64,000 nt of DNA from positions 434,001 to 498,000 of the forward strand of contig NZ_CP040825.1 of NCBI RefSeq assembly GCF_006228185.1, given 5' to 3'. The notes under the pieces were generated by a model. It was not told where the DNA came from and searched no databases. It worked only from the letters and a program-made list of their open reading frames with translations. Position 1 is the first letter of the stretch. Each line of letters opens with the position of its first letter. The DNA comes from Mycoplasma nasistruthionis. GTDB taxonomy: Bacteria; Bacillota_I; Bacilli_A; Mycoplasmatales; Metamycoplasmataceae. A program made the position numbers and the translations under genes. Below are positions 1 to 11,900 of this stretch, piece after piece.

Positions 1-436
1 CTTTTTCATCAAATTTTCTAACATGATCTTCACCATAAGTTTTGTTAATTTCAGCAACTATCTCTTCTTTGTTTTCAGCAAATTGTCTATATAAACGATC
101 TAAATAGTATTTTTCATCGATGTTAAACTTATCTCAGTTTGTACCTTTTTTATAAGCATCTGTATCAGCTTCTGCCGGTTTGAAGTTTTCTTTATGTGTA
201 TCTCTTGGTGGATCTTGAGGCGCATCTGTTACAACAGGCGCTCCTTCTCTATTACTTGGATTTGTTGGATCACCAGGATTGTCTGGATTAGATTTGCCAG
301 GTTCTGTTTTATTAACTGTTCCAGGTTTTGCTGACGGCTTACCAATTGTTGCTTCCGAGTGTCCGAACTGACACGAAGCTGCTAAAGCCATTGGAGAAGA
401 TAAAAGCGATAGCAATAATAATTTATTTAGTTTCAT
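1..436 (-). CDS. MIP-type immunoglobulin protease lipoprotein, copy A (5' part only)
   Basis: This is the N-terminal ~145 residues of the last gene of operon A; the rest lies left of the window, so the catalytic residues cannot be seen. It starts with a lipoprotein signal (MKLNKLLLLSLL...) ending in the lipobox ALAASC. The first ~28 residues match the MIP of copy B exactly, and a Pro/Asn/Gly-rich linker (residues ~30-90) then differs between copies. One in-frame TGA reads as Trp. The ATG lies 11 bases after the stop of the beta-like gene, behind an AAAGGGG Shine-Dalgarno-like stretch. MIP proteins are surface serine proteases (former DUF31 family) that cleave antibody bound by MIB. Family assignment rests on the shared signal, position and the copy B paralogue. 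Confidence 0.85.
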
Positions 437-447
437 GGGTTACCCCT

Positions 448-1809
448 TTATTTTTGCAGTTCATCAATTGAACCAATGTATAAGAAGTTTGCTGGTGAAA
501 CTTCTAAAAATTCACCACTAATAATTCTTTCTACTGATTCAACAGTGTCTTTTAGCGGAACAAATACTCCTTTACGTTGTGTAAAGTTCTCTGTTGTTCT
601 GAAGTTTTGTGAAAAGAAGTTTTGAAGTTGTAGTGCTTTTTTAACTGTTGCTTTAGATTCGTCATCTAATTCATCAATCCCTAGAATTAAAATAACATCT
701 TCAAGTTCTTTGTATCTTTGTAAGATTTTTTTAGCATTTAAAATAGCATTGTAGTGTTTTTCACCAATAACTTTAGGATCAACTGTTGATGAAGATGAAG
801 CTAGCGGATCAAATGCTGGGTAAATACCTTTAGCTGTAACATCACGTGATAAAACTAATGAACCATTTAAGTGGTTAAACACAGCAACTGCTGATGGGTC
901 AGATAAATCATCCATTGGTAAGAAAACTGTTTGGAATGAAGTAATTGAACCATTTTCGTTTGAGAATAATCTGTTTTCAACTGCTGAAATTTCAGTGTTT
1001 AAAGTGGCTTGATATCCTCCAAGTGAAGGTTTTTTATCTAATGAAGCTGAAATTTCGTTTCCAGCTTGTAAGAAACGGAAAATGTTATCGATGAATAATA
1101 AAACATTTTCCTTTTCTTTATCTCTTAGATATTCAGCTGCTGTAATTCCAACAGGAACAATACTCATTCTAGCTCCTGCTGATTCGTTCATTTTTGAAAT
1201 ATACATGATTGAGTTTTTCATCAAGTTTGATGAAGTTAAGTCATTGTATAACTCAACCCCTTCACGTGAACGTTCTCCAGCACCAACGAAAATTGATGAA
1301 GTTTTTTCTTGGTTAGTTGAAAGGTTGAAAATCATCTCTTTCATTAAAACTGTTTTACCAACTCCGGCTCCACCAAAGATACCAATTTTTGAACCTTTTA
1401 AGATAGGGATAAAGAAGTCAATGGCTTTAATTCCTGTTTCCATTAATTCTTGTTTTACAGCATAATCCATATTTTTAGTAATAGTTGAATCCATTTCAAC
1501 TTTGTGATATGAAGCTGCTGGGTTGTTATCTAATTGACCACCCATAACGTCAAAAATATGGTTTTTAGCACCAGGTCCAACCGGTACCATGAATGAGTGC
1601 CCTCTATCAAAAACTCTTTGATTAATTCCGATTTTTTCAGTTGAAGCAATAATGATTGCGTAAATTGTTTTTTCGTCAACAATTTTCTTAACTAAAAACT
1701 TAGATTGTTCTGTTTCGGAATATAAAACGTTGTTCATTTTTGGTAAAACTTTGTTTTCAAATGTAATTTCAACAACGTCTGTTCAGATTTTTGTTATTTT
1801 TCCGTTCAT
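448..1809 (-). CDS. F1-like ATPase beta-like subunit, copy A
   Basis: A 453-residue catalytic beta-like subunit of the F1-like X0 (type 3) ATPase. The true start is the ATG at 1809, which overlaps the alpha stop as TAATG; a Trp TGA near residue 9 hides it. Walker A GGAGVGKT is at ~146-153, the catalytic-Glu loop GERSREG at ~178-184, Walker B LLFID at ~237-241, and a DELSEED-like lever DELDDE at ~379-384. All catalytic elements of F1 beta are present, so it should hydrolyse ATP. It is somewhat shorter than a true AtpD (~465-480). It differs from the copy B protein by one residue (Pro418 against Ser), although the DNA has scattered synonymous changes. Genuine atpA/atpD of the F1Fo synthase are not in the window. 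Confidence 0.95.
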
Positions 1810-3350
1810 TATTTTTCTCCTTTAACTAGATAATCTAAGTTTTGTAATTGAGCTTGATCAAATGGTAAGAATTGACCTTCATAGGCAATTTTTCAATCTA
1901 AATTACTGTATTTTGCATATTGGTCTAAAGCAAATGCAAAAAATTGTTTTGCTAAATTATCATCAGCTTGAGTTTGTTCAATTAAACGTTGGAATGTGTC
2001 TTTAGCATTTTGATTATGCGCTACTAAAACATCAATGTATCTTAGTGCTAATGCGATGTTATCAATTCCTTTTAAAATACCTCAAGCAATTAGTTTTGAT
2101 GTTAAAAACATTGCGTTTTCAGTATAAACTGAAATACCTTTTTGAATAAACATGTTTTCAACAATCATACCTTCTGTAATTAATTTGTTTGTAGCATCGT
2201 TTAAGTCATATTTTAATGAAGTTAGTCTCATTTGACGTTTGTAAGCTTTATAAATTTTTGCAATTTCTGAACCAACTTTAGCAATGTATGGTTTTTGAAT
2301 TTCACGTGAAATACGGCTAACTGATAAGTCAATATCAACAGCTGGTAGTTTTCCTGATGCAAATAAGTCTGAGTTTGTAACAATTTGACCATCAGTAATA
2401 GAAATAACGTTTGATGATACTAATGAAGTAATATCGTTTTCAATTGTTTGTAAAATAGGTAAAGCTGTAATTGATTTACGTCCGACAAATTTACCTGAAC
2501 GTTCTAATAATCTAGCATGAGCAAAGAACATATCTCCAGGGAAAGCTTCTTTACCAACTGGTTTATTGGTTAATAAAGCAACTTCACGGTAAATGTTTGC
2601 ATGTGCTGATAAGTCATCAAATACAATTAAAACATCGTCTGTATGACATAAGTTTTCAGCGTGAGCCATTGCTACATAAGGTGCTAAGAATTGGTCAAAT
2701 GGTTTAGATGATGATGCATTAACAATCATTGTGTAATCTAATGCATCATTTTGTTTTAAAGTTTCATAAACGTTTGAAACTTGTGAATGTTGTTGTCCAA
2801 TTGCTACATAAATACATTTAACGTTTTTACCTTTTTGGTTAATGATGGTATTTAAAGCAATATGTGTTTTTCCTGTTTTTCTGTCACCAATAATTAATTC
2901 ACGCTGACCTTTTCCGATTGGAACTAGTAAGTCAATTGAAATATAACCTGTTGTTAATTGTTCTTTTAAAGGTTGATATTCTAGTAAAGTGTTTGGTTTA
3001 TTAAATGCATATGATTTTTGAGGTAAGAAGTTTAAAACGCTTGGTTGATGTAATGGGAATAAAACTTTTCCATTAATATCAATAATTTTTCCAAAGTAGC
3101 TTGTTGAAGTTTTGATTTCTTCAGTTGCATCTAGTGGTTTAACTTCTGAACCTACTAAGAATTCACCAATTCCACCATCAGTTAAGCAGTATGCTTTGTT
3201 TTCTGATGCTGAAATTAAAATTAAGTGTAAATCTTGCTGTCCTGGTTGTTTTGCTTCAATTTTAAACAACTGATTTTGGTAGTAATCATAAGCACCGGTA
3301 ATTTCAACAACATAATCGAATATAGCTGTTATTTTAGGGTATTTAGTCAT
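1809..3350 (-). CDS. F1-like ATPase alpha-like subunit, copy A
   Basis: A 513-residue alpha-like subunit of the type 3 F1-like ATPase. The nucleotide-binding motif GDRKTGKT is at ~155-162 (GDRQTGKT in F1 alpha). The DDLSAHA and EAFPGDMFF stretches typical of F1 alpha follow, then a SVSRI segment matching the arginine-finger region. An in-frame TGA (Trp) about 90 codons before the end would wrongly shorten it to 422 residues. Its ATG overlaps the stop of the upstream exported protein by one base, and its stop overlaps the beta start, so the three genes should be translationally coupled. The protein appears identical to copy B over the compared length. The catalytic partner is the beta-like subunit next to it. 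Confidence 0.95.
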
Positions 3351-5527
3351 TATAGTAGTCCTTTTCCTAAGATTAATAAAATTAAAGCAATAACAAATGT
3401 AACAGTTGTGAATACTGATCCAATAATAACTTTTTGTTTAGTGTTAGCAATGTTTCAACGTTTTCTTAATAATGCAAATGCTCCTAGTAAAACAAAAGCT
3501 AATGCACTAATCACCATTAAAACAGTTGATAAAATAGTTAATACTGCTTTAGAAGTTTTTTGTGGGTTGTATTGAAATTCAGGTAAACCTCAATATAAAT
3601 CTAATAATTTTGATATTTCTTGTCTTTGTTGTTTTTTAACTTCAGCATCTTCTGTATCTTTTGTATAAGTTAAAGTTGGTGTAGTTAAAATTGAATTTAA
3701 GCTTTGGTTCATGAATTTAATTCTTTTTAAAATCAATTGGAATTCACGATATTGGTCATAGTTTAAAATTTCTGCATTTACTAATTTATTGATTTCTTCA
3801 GTATCTTTTAAAACAAATCTTAAAGTTCTTTCAATTAGTAAAAATGCTGGGTAAGATGATTCTTCATACAACTCTCTAACAACGTCAATATTTGCCTGAA
3901 CTTTGCTGATATTTTCAGGCTTTTTAAATTCAGAAATTAAATGAGTTGTTAGGGCAGTTTCTAAATTAACAAGTAGTTGATAAACATTGATTTGTTTAGA
4001 TACTTCAATATTTGAAACAATATCAAGTAAATAATCTATTAGCTGTTGACCTAATGTGTTAGATAAATTACTTAAACCTGATATAGATGAAGCAACTAGG
4101 CTATTTTCTTGAACTATTTGTGAAACTTTAGTGTTAAAATCTTCCGTTTGAGCTGCTACTGTTAATTTGTTAACAAAATCGTAAAAAGCATCTGCAAATT
4201 GTTGGTTTGAGGCTTTTTTGTAATTTAAATTAGCTCCAACCCCAGCTGATTCATAAAGTTGTTTAATTACTCCATTTAAAGTGTTTGTTGTGGCTTGTCA
4301 TGCTGTAGTTAATTGCTTGCTATCCTTGATTTTAACAACTGAACGATATTGTCTATTAACTGATTCTGATAATTTGTCTTTAACAACAACATCAGCAATA
4401 AATTCGTTTTGTTCTGTAATTGATAATCTGCTTACACTGTATTGATAACGTGTATTAAATAAATTATTGAAATAAAAATATGTATCACTATTTACTTTTG
4501 CATCAGCATTGTAGGCATTGATGTAAGTAGCAATTTCGTCAGCGCTTTTTAATGATTGGAATTTTTCAAATTGAAATGTTGAAATATAAGGAACTAAGTC
4601 AGCTGTATGATCAATTCCTTGTTGAGTTATAGCAGGATCTTTAATTGCTGGGTTATCATCAACTTGTTCGTTGGTTGAGTTAAATTTCAAGTCAAATAAT
4701 AGTGTTCTTAAAGCAAATCTGTCTTTGATGTATTGTTCTCAATCATCATAACCATCAGGCACTTCTAAGTCAAATCTTCCGGTAGCTTTGTTAACGATCT
4801 TTGTTGATCCACCTTCACCGATTTTAGGAATATCTTCAAAGTTTAAAAGAATTTCTTCAAATTGTTCTGAAAGTGCTAAATAGTATCTTGAGACAATATC
4901 ACTAATATCAGATATAGTAAATTCATTTGGGAATGTATTTGAATTTGAATCTGCATCTTGTGAAGAAGTTTCAACAGATGCAGGTTTTATTTTTAAAAAC
5001 TCTGGTAGATTATCAGGCGCATAAACATCTGTTTGTGAGCCTGATACTACATTTTTGAAGTAATAATCAGGATCATCTGGTAAATATTTGATAAAAACTT
5101 TTTGGAATGATTGGTTAGAAGAAATTGTTCTTGGATAATAGAACAGAAAACCACTTTCAACTGGGTTATTGATAATTTGGTCTTTATGTGCTTTTAAATA
5201 TTTAACAACTTTATTTAAATAAAACCCCCTAACTAAGTCATTACCTTGTGAATTTGCTGAACCTAAAAAGGCATTTGCTTGTTGTTCAAAAACAGGTAAA
5301 TAAGTATTAAATAAATCAGTTAGTTTTGCTACTTGAATGTTTCTTACTGTTGCAACTGCTGATTGTAAATTTAAGTTAGACGCATCTCTTGGCGCAGTTA
5401 AATTATTATTTGTATTATTTGAATCATTAGTTGAAGCACTAGCTTCAGTTTCAGCAGATACTGTTAAAACAACTGCTGGAATAGCTGAAACTGATGAAAG
5501 TAATAAGAAAGGTTTTTTTAGTTTCAT
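3350..5527 (-). CDS. Large exported/membrane-anchored X0 protein, copy A
   Basis: A 725-residue protein that always sits just before alpha in these clusters. A Sec-type signal (MKLKKPFLLLSS...VSA) opens it, followed by a Ser/Asn/Thr-rich linker, a long helical and acidic ectodomain, and two hydrophobic helices with a charged hairpin at the very C-terminus (residues ~650-725). This fits an extracellular part attached to the membrane near the ATPase. The signal and ~10 following residues match copy B almost exactly, and the remainder is strongly diverged. Its GAGGAGG ribosome site lies inside the epsilon-like gene, which it overlaps by 10 bases. No family beyond the X0 cluster is recognisable to me. 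Its role in coupling ATP hydrolysis to MIB-MIP work is inference. Confidence 0.85.
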
Positions 5528-5997
5528 TGTGCCTCCTCTGTTGGATCTAAAGCAAATAATGTATAAGCTTTTAATACTCAAATTTGATCTTCTAATTCTT
5601 GAATTTTAACTTTGTTAATTGTTGAAATATTTAAGTCATCTAAAGCTGTTAAATATTTTTGTTCTTCAACTAATTTTGTAAGTTGTTGTTCTTTATCTTG
5701 TAAAAACGGTGTTATTTCTTCTTTTTGGTATAAAGGTTGTAAAGTGTCGTTATATCTTATAGTAATATCATCTGAGTCATTTTCATAGATGAAAAAAGCA
5801 TTTCTTAAGATAAAGTAAGTTTGTTTATTATCACTATCTGTAATTCTGAAAAAAGCTATTTTAAAACTAGCTAGTGAACCTGGTTTGAAGTTGATTCAAT
5901 TATCTTTAAGATGGTCATTAAGTTCTAATTTCTCGATTTGAAATTTAACTTTGTGCAAATTTTGAGAAACTAAACGGAGAGTGATAGAATTGCTCAT
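5518..5997 (-). CDS. F1 epsilon-like subunit, copy A
   Basis: A 159-residue protein that is missed when TGA is read as stop (two in-frame Trp codons). Residues ~1-85 look like the beta-sandwich of F1 epsilon, including a segment resembling the YFAVSGGFLEV strand pair (QTYFILRNAFFIY). A charged helical tail follows (~95-150). It starts one base after the gamma-like stop and overlaps the next ATG. I noticed one residue difference from copy B (Thr against Ala in the tail). The assignment rests on weak similarity plus its place between gamma-like and alpha-like genes; a structure prediction would be better evidence. Confidence 0.65.
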
Positions 5998-5998
5998 G

Positions 5999-6909
5999 TT
6001 ATTTTTCCTTTTGTGAGTGTAATAGAACTTTTTTCTTAGATAAAATTGAAATTTGTTCAACTTCTAATTCACGTTTAGCACGAATAACTTCTAAAGTTAA
6101 ACGTCTTTGTTTTTTCTCTAAATCATGAATTTTTTGGTTTTCTGATACTAATTTGTATTTTTGGTAAATTAGTCCTGATTCACTTAATAAAGTTAAAGTG
6201 ATGTAAGTCAAATAAGAACTAATTTCAGGTTCAATGAATGATTCAACATCTGGATAGATTTTGAAATCTTTTAGATTGATTTTTGTTTCTTCTTTGTCTT
6301 TTTCAGATTTAAGTTTAAATTAAGCTTATTCATTGGAATAACATTGATATAAGCATCTTTAATTTTTGATGAGTTAATTACGAATTTAACATTGAAATAA
6401 CCATGAATTGATAAGTATTTTTCAATGAAGTTTGGTAAAAGTTTTGATAAAACTTCAATATCATTTTGATCTTTTTCAAAAATGATTTCAAATTCGTTTT
6501 GTTTACAAAAGTTTATTGCACTTGAACCAATAGCAATAAATAAGTCGTTTTTGTTAGCATTAGCTAAAATGTTTTTTTCATGTTTTGAATATGAGTTAGT
6601 GTCATATTCTTCAGTTTCAGTAACATAAACTCAAATTGTTTTATCTGCTTTATGTTTTGATTGTTTAAATAAATTTAAAAATTTATTGGTTGAAATTATA
6701 TTTGTACCATGGATTAATGAGTTATCAATTGCATATTCTTTAGCTAAATCTTGAACTAATTGTGAAGATTGATTAGCTCTTTCATTGTAGAATGCAATTT
6801 GTTTTGATAGTTTTAAAATGTTGATTAAAGTAATGTTTTTCTTTGATTCAACAATTTTTAAAATTTTGTCTAAACTTTCTGACCTAGACTTAATTTTCTT
6901 GATATTCAT
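5999..6909 (-). pseudogene. F1 gamma-like subunit, copy A, frameshifted
   Basis: This is the gamma-like central-stalk gene of operon A. The intact copy B version is 303 residues. Here a run of five A (coding strand; T run at 6299-6303) replaces six A at the matching site, so the frame breaks after residue ~202. The reading stops at a TAA at 6271-6273, giving a product of ~212 residues. The lost part is the long C-terminal helix that in F1 gamma sits in the alpha/beta ring. The N-terminus (IKKIKSRSESLDKI) resembles the gamma signature IK.RI.S. It may be off-phase, a true pseudogene or a base-calling error; see findings. A late internal TTG at 6211 could start a C-terminal fragment, but it has no convincing ribosome site. 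Confidence 0.8.
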
Positions 6910-7456
6910 TTTGTTTTAGTGTTTCTGGTCCAAAGAAAATTTCATAAGCTTTTGAGCTAGCATCATATAAAACAACTACATTTGGTAAAACTTCAACTAA
7001 ATAGCCATCTTCTAAGTATTGATTGATTTTTTGATTGTATTTTGTTAATAATTCTTGTAATTCTGGATTATCTGAATAGCTAAAATCAAAAGTTAATACA
7101 TTGTGTGGTTGATTTGCGGTTGAATATACTGCTGGAATTAATCTTGTTAGAGAAAATTCTTGATCCCTTGTTCATCCAACAGTAAAATTAGAAAATTTAA
7201 CTTGATTGTAATTTCTAAAGTATGAATCTCTTTCATTAATAATTTGATTTAATGTTGAGCTTTTCTTTGAAATGTTGTTGTCTAATAAAAATTGATTTTC
7301 TAAAACATAATAAGGAATAAAATCTTCTTCTTTTTTATTATCAAAGTAGTCATTAAATAAATCACTTTGATAAGTTTTTTCTTTTTCTTTTCTTTGTAAA
7401 AGTTCGTTTAACTCTTGTCTTTTTTCAAAGAAAGTTTTAATACTACTGAACTTCAT
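6890..7456 (-). CDS. ~190-residue protein of the MIB-MIP/X0 ATPase operon, copy A
   Basis: A 188-residue soluble-looking protein encoded between the polytopic membrane protein and gamma. The N-terminal ~60 residues are charged and helical (FFEKRQELNELLQRKEKEK). No signal or membrane helix is seen. It overlaps the upstream gene by 3 bases and the gamma start by 20 bases. It differs widely from its copy B counterpart except for the last 14 residues (FGPETLKQNEYQEN), where the near-identical gamma block begins. It is a candidate peripheral link between membrane part and F1-like head, judged only from position. I do not recognise a family. Confidence 0.75.
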
Positions 7457-8921
7457 TGTTTACACTCCTTTTTTGTTTTTTATAATCAATAAATATAATT
7501 TGGCTTGCTGAATAAATTCATTTGATAATTTGGTATCCTAAAGCAATTGATGAAAATGTAATTGAACAAATTAGGAAAATATCAACAAATTTAAATGAGA
7601 ATAATATTGCTTTTAGTGAGAAGTTTCCTTCTTTAATTAAATTAGCATTAATTACTTCAAAAAAGATTGCAAATGCTAATGAAACTAAAACAGAAACATA
7701 ATAAATGTTTGTTGTAAATTTAAATTTATTAATGTAGATTTTTCAAACAACTAATGCTCATAAAGTTCCTAGAGAATTTGTTAATAAAATCACATATCCG
7801 CTGAAGTTATCATCATAACTAAATCTGAAAGTTAGTGCTAAAACGTTTAATAATAAAATAACTCCTGCAAAAATAAATCTTTGATATTGAGAGTTTATTT
7901 TTTTACCGTAGTAATGAATAATTAATGTAAACACTACTAACATTAGTAAAGAAAGAACTAAGTTAATTACTCAATATGTAACGTTAATGGTAATATCTGA
8001 TTCGTTGTTTAATTGTGAATATTTCGAATTAATTAAGAACGTATTAATTAACATTCAAAATACAAAGATACTTGCAACATAAACTGTGTATTGAAATAAT
8101 GATTTTGCAAATGTTTTTAGCCCTAAGTAGTCTTTGTTTGAAATTATTACAACTACTAATTGTGCATAAATATAACTTACTAATAAAATTGAAAATACTA
8201 TTCAAATTAAAGCACCTAAACTTGATTGAGTTTGTAAGTATTGTTTAACGAAGTTTCTAGTGCTGTTTGCGCTTGTAAATAAGTTTTCATTTAGATTGAA
8301 AACTGATCCTTCTGGTAAAGGCCTTGTTGGCTTGATTTGTGTAGCAAATAGAGCTACCAAAATAAATAAACTTGCAAAAATAATAAATTTAACTGTATTT
8401 GTAAAAATCAAGTGAATTAGTAAAGATTTGTAATTAGGATTGGCTTTTTTATATTCAAAGAAATTAACCGCTGAATAAACTGAGTTAATAGCCAGGAATA
8501 TTAAAAATGGAAATGAACGATAAATTAATCATTTGGTGTTTTCATAACCGACTTTATTAACATTAAAAGCAAGTAGTAATATGAAGCTTACAATTGAAAC
8601 TAATAAATAAGCTACATAAAATGGTAAATATTGCCTTGGTGAGGTGTTTTTAGTGTTTAAATTCCTATGGTTTCAAAATGATGAAAGCAATCCAGCTAAC
8701 ATTAAGATGATGAAACTATATATAAAAATAAAGTTATTTCCTTGTTTTGATGGTTCAGAAACATCAAATAAATTTTTATAACCTAAAGCTGAATCGGCAT
8801 TTCCAATTAACTTACCAAATAAAAATAAACTGATAGTTAATAAAATACCTGTAACAGCAAAGTTTACTGCATTAAAAATTCATTTTTCATATTTCTGTTT
8901 TTTTCTTTGTTCTATTGTCAC
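7443..8921 (-). CDS. Polytopic membrane protein of X0, copy A
   Basis: A 492-residue integral membrane protein with about ten to twelve hydrophobic helices and short loops; a longer loop (~residues 178-215) lies between two helices. The start is GTG at 8921, chosen because AAAGGA stands 7 bases upstream right after the MIB stop, and no ATG fits. Five or more in-frame TGA codons read as Trp. It is the only strongly polytopic protein of the operon and is therefore the likely membrane body of the X0 sector. The sequence differs widely from copy B but the layout is the same. It has no recognisable F-ATPase a or c subunit signature and no conserved charged residue I can assign to proton transfer. 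Confidence 0.8.
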
Positions 8922-8935
8922 TGTATTCCTTTCTT

Positions 8936-11900
8936 TTATCTGTTTTTAATTTGAACACTGCCACCTAGCCTGTTTCCAAAAGTACCTCAAGCTTGTGTTC
9001 CTTCTATAAATTCTTTAGCTCTTTGCGAATCTACAATGACTCTCCTAAAGGTGTTGGCACCTGCTTCAAATAAACCATATAAATGAATTCCAAAGTTGTC
9101 TCCGATTTCATTCGGATCACCTGATAAATATAATGTGTCAGTTGAATCATTGTCAAAATCTAATTGAGCTCTTTCAGGACCATCAACAACAAGTGCTTTG
9201 AATTGTCCTGGAACAATTTCTTTCATTGGCAATTCTCAAATTTCATCATCTGAGTGTAATGTTAGTCCTCTGAAAACTCTTTCATATAAGTTCAGACCTT
9301 TAAATGATTTAATATCAGGGTTTAAACTAAAGTCAACATATCTAGGTCATGAACCATCTCCTCAAGTACCATTAAAGATTCTGAAGTCTGCTTTTTTGTG
9401 TAAAACAATGTCAAAACCATCAACAATATCTTGGAAGGTTCTATATTTTGAAGGTCTAATAGTGTCAAAAATAATTGACTCAGCTACGGGTTCATTTGAT
9501 CTACCTTCAAAGGTTAATAATGTACGACCTGTAGCATGAACGAATTTAGTGTTTTTAAATGTAATAGGGTCAATTCCTCAACGTTTTGCACCAAATACGT
9601 CGTTGTTAGGCAAGGTTGTGTATAAACCTGCACTTTCTAAAACTTTATCCTTTAGTCCAGCTGAAGCAGATGTATCTCTAGTTGAGAAAAATAACTCAAC
9701 AGCAGCAATTCCTGAAGGAAGTTGTTCTAATAAGTTTCTTAAATCTTCATTTTTAGTTGTCTTACCAATGTTTGTAACCCTTACAGTTGTAACTTCTGGG
9801 TGATCTTGTAAGAATTTTAAAAATTTGACATAACCTTTTTTGTTTGAAGCATCAACTTCTAGCATTGACCTTGGAGTTTTATTCTTTTGAGCAAATTTAT
9901 TATTTTCGTCAGGTCTATATGCTCAAACTCTTAATCCGTCATCATTTGTGACCCTTCTACCATCTGGTGTATATGTAACTTTGTATCTTTCTCTTGACGG
10001 AACTAATTCAGGGTATTGATCTGATTGATCATATTTTCCTCAACCTCTGTAACGACCTTCTAAAATCTCTTGTGGATTTCTTTCTCATTCTTCATCATTA
10101 CCAAAGATATGTTGTTTATTGTATGAAATATATCTTGATAAAACAGGGTTGTCTTCTTTGTTTAAATATCCATAAATCGGACCTGTATTACATCCTCATG
10201 GTGAACATGTTGTTTCAAAAATCGGAATACGTCCAGCTGCTAGTTCAGATTCAAAAGCTGCAGCCGCTGCATTTGCAGCCATTCTGAAATGTTCTCTTAA
10301 TTCTTCTTTTGAGATTTCACGACCTAGTTTTCATTGACCTGTTAAATATCTAACTAATTGTTCAACATGAATTGGACTTTCTTCATATTTTTCACGATAA
10401 ATATCTTTTAAATTTTCAACAGTGATTGGTAAATTAGAATTAGCAAATTTTACTAAATCTTGAATTCTACGTCTTCTGTCCGCAATTACTTCAGCAGGAA
10501 TACCGCTTGGTGAATTAGATACTGAAGGAATTGAAGAAGGTTTTGAAGGAATATTTAGGTTATATATATTTACATATGCACCTTGTCTAGCATTAATTAT
10601 TTCGCTTGGTGAAGGTAAATCTCTATTATCTACTGGATCTGGCTCATTTACAACCGGTTTAGGTTTATCAACAATTTTAACAACTTGATAATCTTGTGAA
10701 CCGTTTTGTGGGAATGAAGTCGTAAGGGATACATCTGCTAATTTATATCCTGATGGAATGAATTCACTAATTGAAGGTGTTGAATCTTCATAATATTCTC
10801 CATCTTTTGCAAACACTAATTTTGAGCCTTCTAAAAATCTAATTGAATAAGTGAAAACTCTTTTATTTTTAGCTAACGGAATTCTGTTGTGAGTACCAAT
10901 AGTAATTTTTTGATTAACATTAACTATGTGGTAATCTTGAGGAATTTTAGATTCTCAATCGATTGATTGGCGCTCATCTTGAGTTTCAAAACTATATCTT
11001 TGCCCAATTGTTTGATTGGTTTGTGAATCATAAAATTCAACAGTAGTTGTAAAGGTAATTAGGATTTTTTGAATTCTTATTTCATTCTCTTGACCAGCAG
11101 CTATCGCAATTGCTTGACCTTTGTTTAAAAGTTCATATCCTGCTGGAATTAAATTATTAATTTTCTCTGTAGAAATTCTGGAATCATCAACTGTTGTCAA
11201 TAGTTGTCTGATTTTTCCAACTTGTTGATTTGTCGCATTATCAACAAATTTAAAAGTGGTTACAACACTTAATTTTGATAAATTAAAAGTAATTTCTTCA
11301 TTTGCTAAAGTAACCAATGTAGGTTTTGTTTCATCTTTTGAAATTTCAAAGCCTTCTGGTATATATCTTTTAATATCTACCTGTGAATCTTTTTCGCCCA
11401 CAATTTCAATCGGTTTAGACACAGGTCTGTTGTTTCAATTAAATTTAATTATTGTGGTAACTTCATTTTCTAAAGGCACTACAATAATCGAGTTTGTTTC
11501 ACCAGGTTTTATTACTGGTTTACCTTCGTTTTGTAACTTAAAGCCATTTGGAATTCAGGTTTGATCAAACGCAATTGGATCACCTTCTAATGATTGGACT
11601 GAGATAGGAGTAGTCACGTCCTGTCCGTCTCTTGTTACAATTCTGATAAGAGTTGTAATTTTCTTTTTAATTTCTTTAATGTAAATGTTATTAGTTTCAC
11701 CTAATTGAATATCAGGTTCTGGCTGATTATCATCTAATTCATAATTGTCAGGTAGATAAGTACGATAATCAACATCTTCGCCATCTTCAGTGACGATTGT
11801 GTGTGATGAAACTACTATTGCGGAAGAACTGTTATTATTTTTTGATTTTTTTAAGAACCGAATAACTGTTGTGATTTTTTGTGCAACAGGAACTACTTGA

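Noticed and set aside
1082-1465. Open frame on the plus strand opposite the beta-like gene (repeated at 16170-16553)
   Set aside because: It lies entirely antisense to a strongly conserved ATPase gene and has no ribosome site; it is open only because of the codon use of the real gene.
448-3350. Assignment of the alpha/beta-like genes as atpA/atpD of the ATP synthase
   Set aside because: The neighbours are MIB, MIP and X0 membrane proteins instead of atpB, E, F, H; the pattern is that of the F1-like type 3 cluster.
6299-6303. Programmed -1 ribosomal frameshift to rescue gamma copy A
   Set aside because: The site G AAA AAG pairs poorly after slippage and no pseudoknot or strong hairpin was seen downstream; kept only as a weak option under the frameshift finding.
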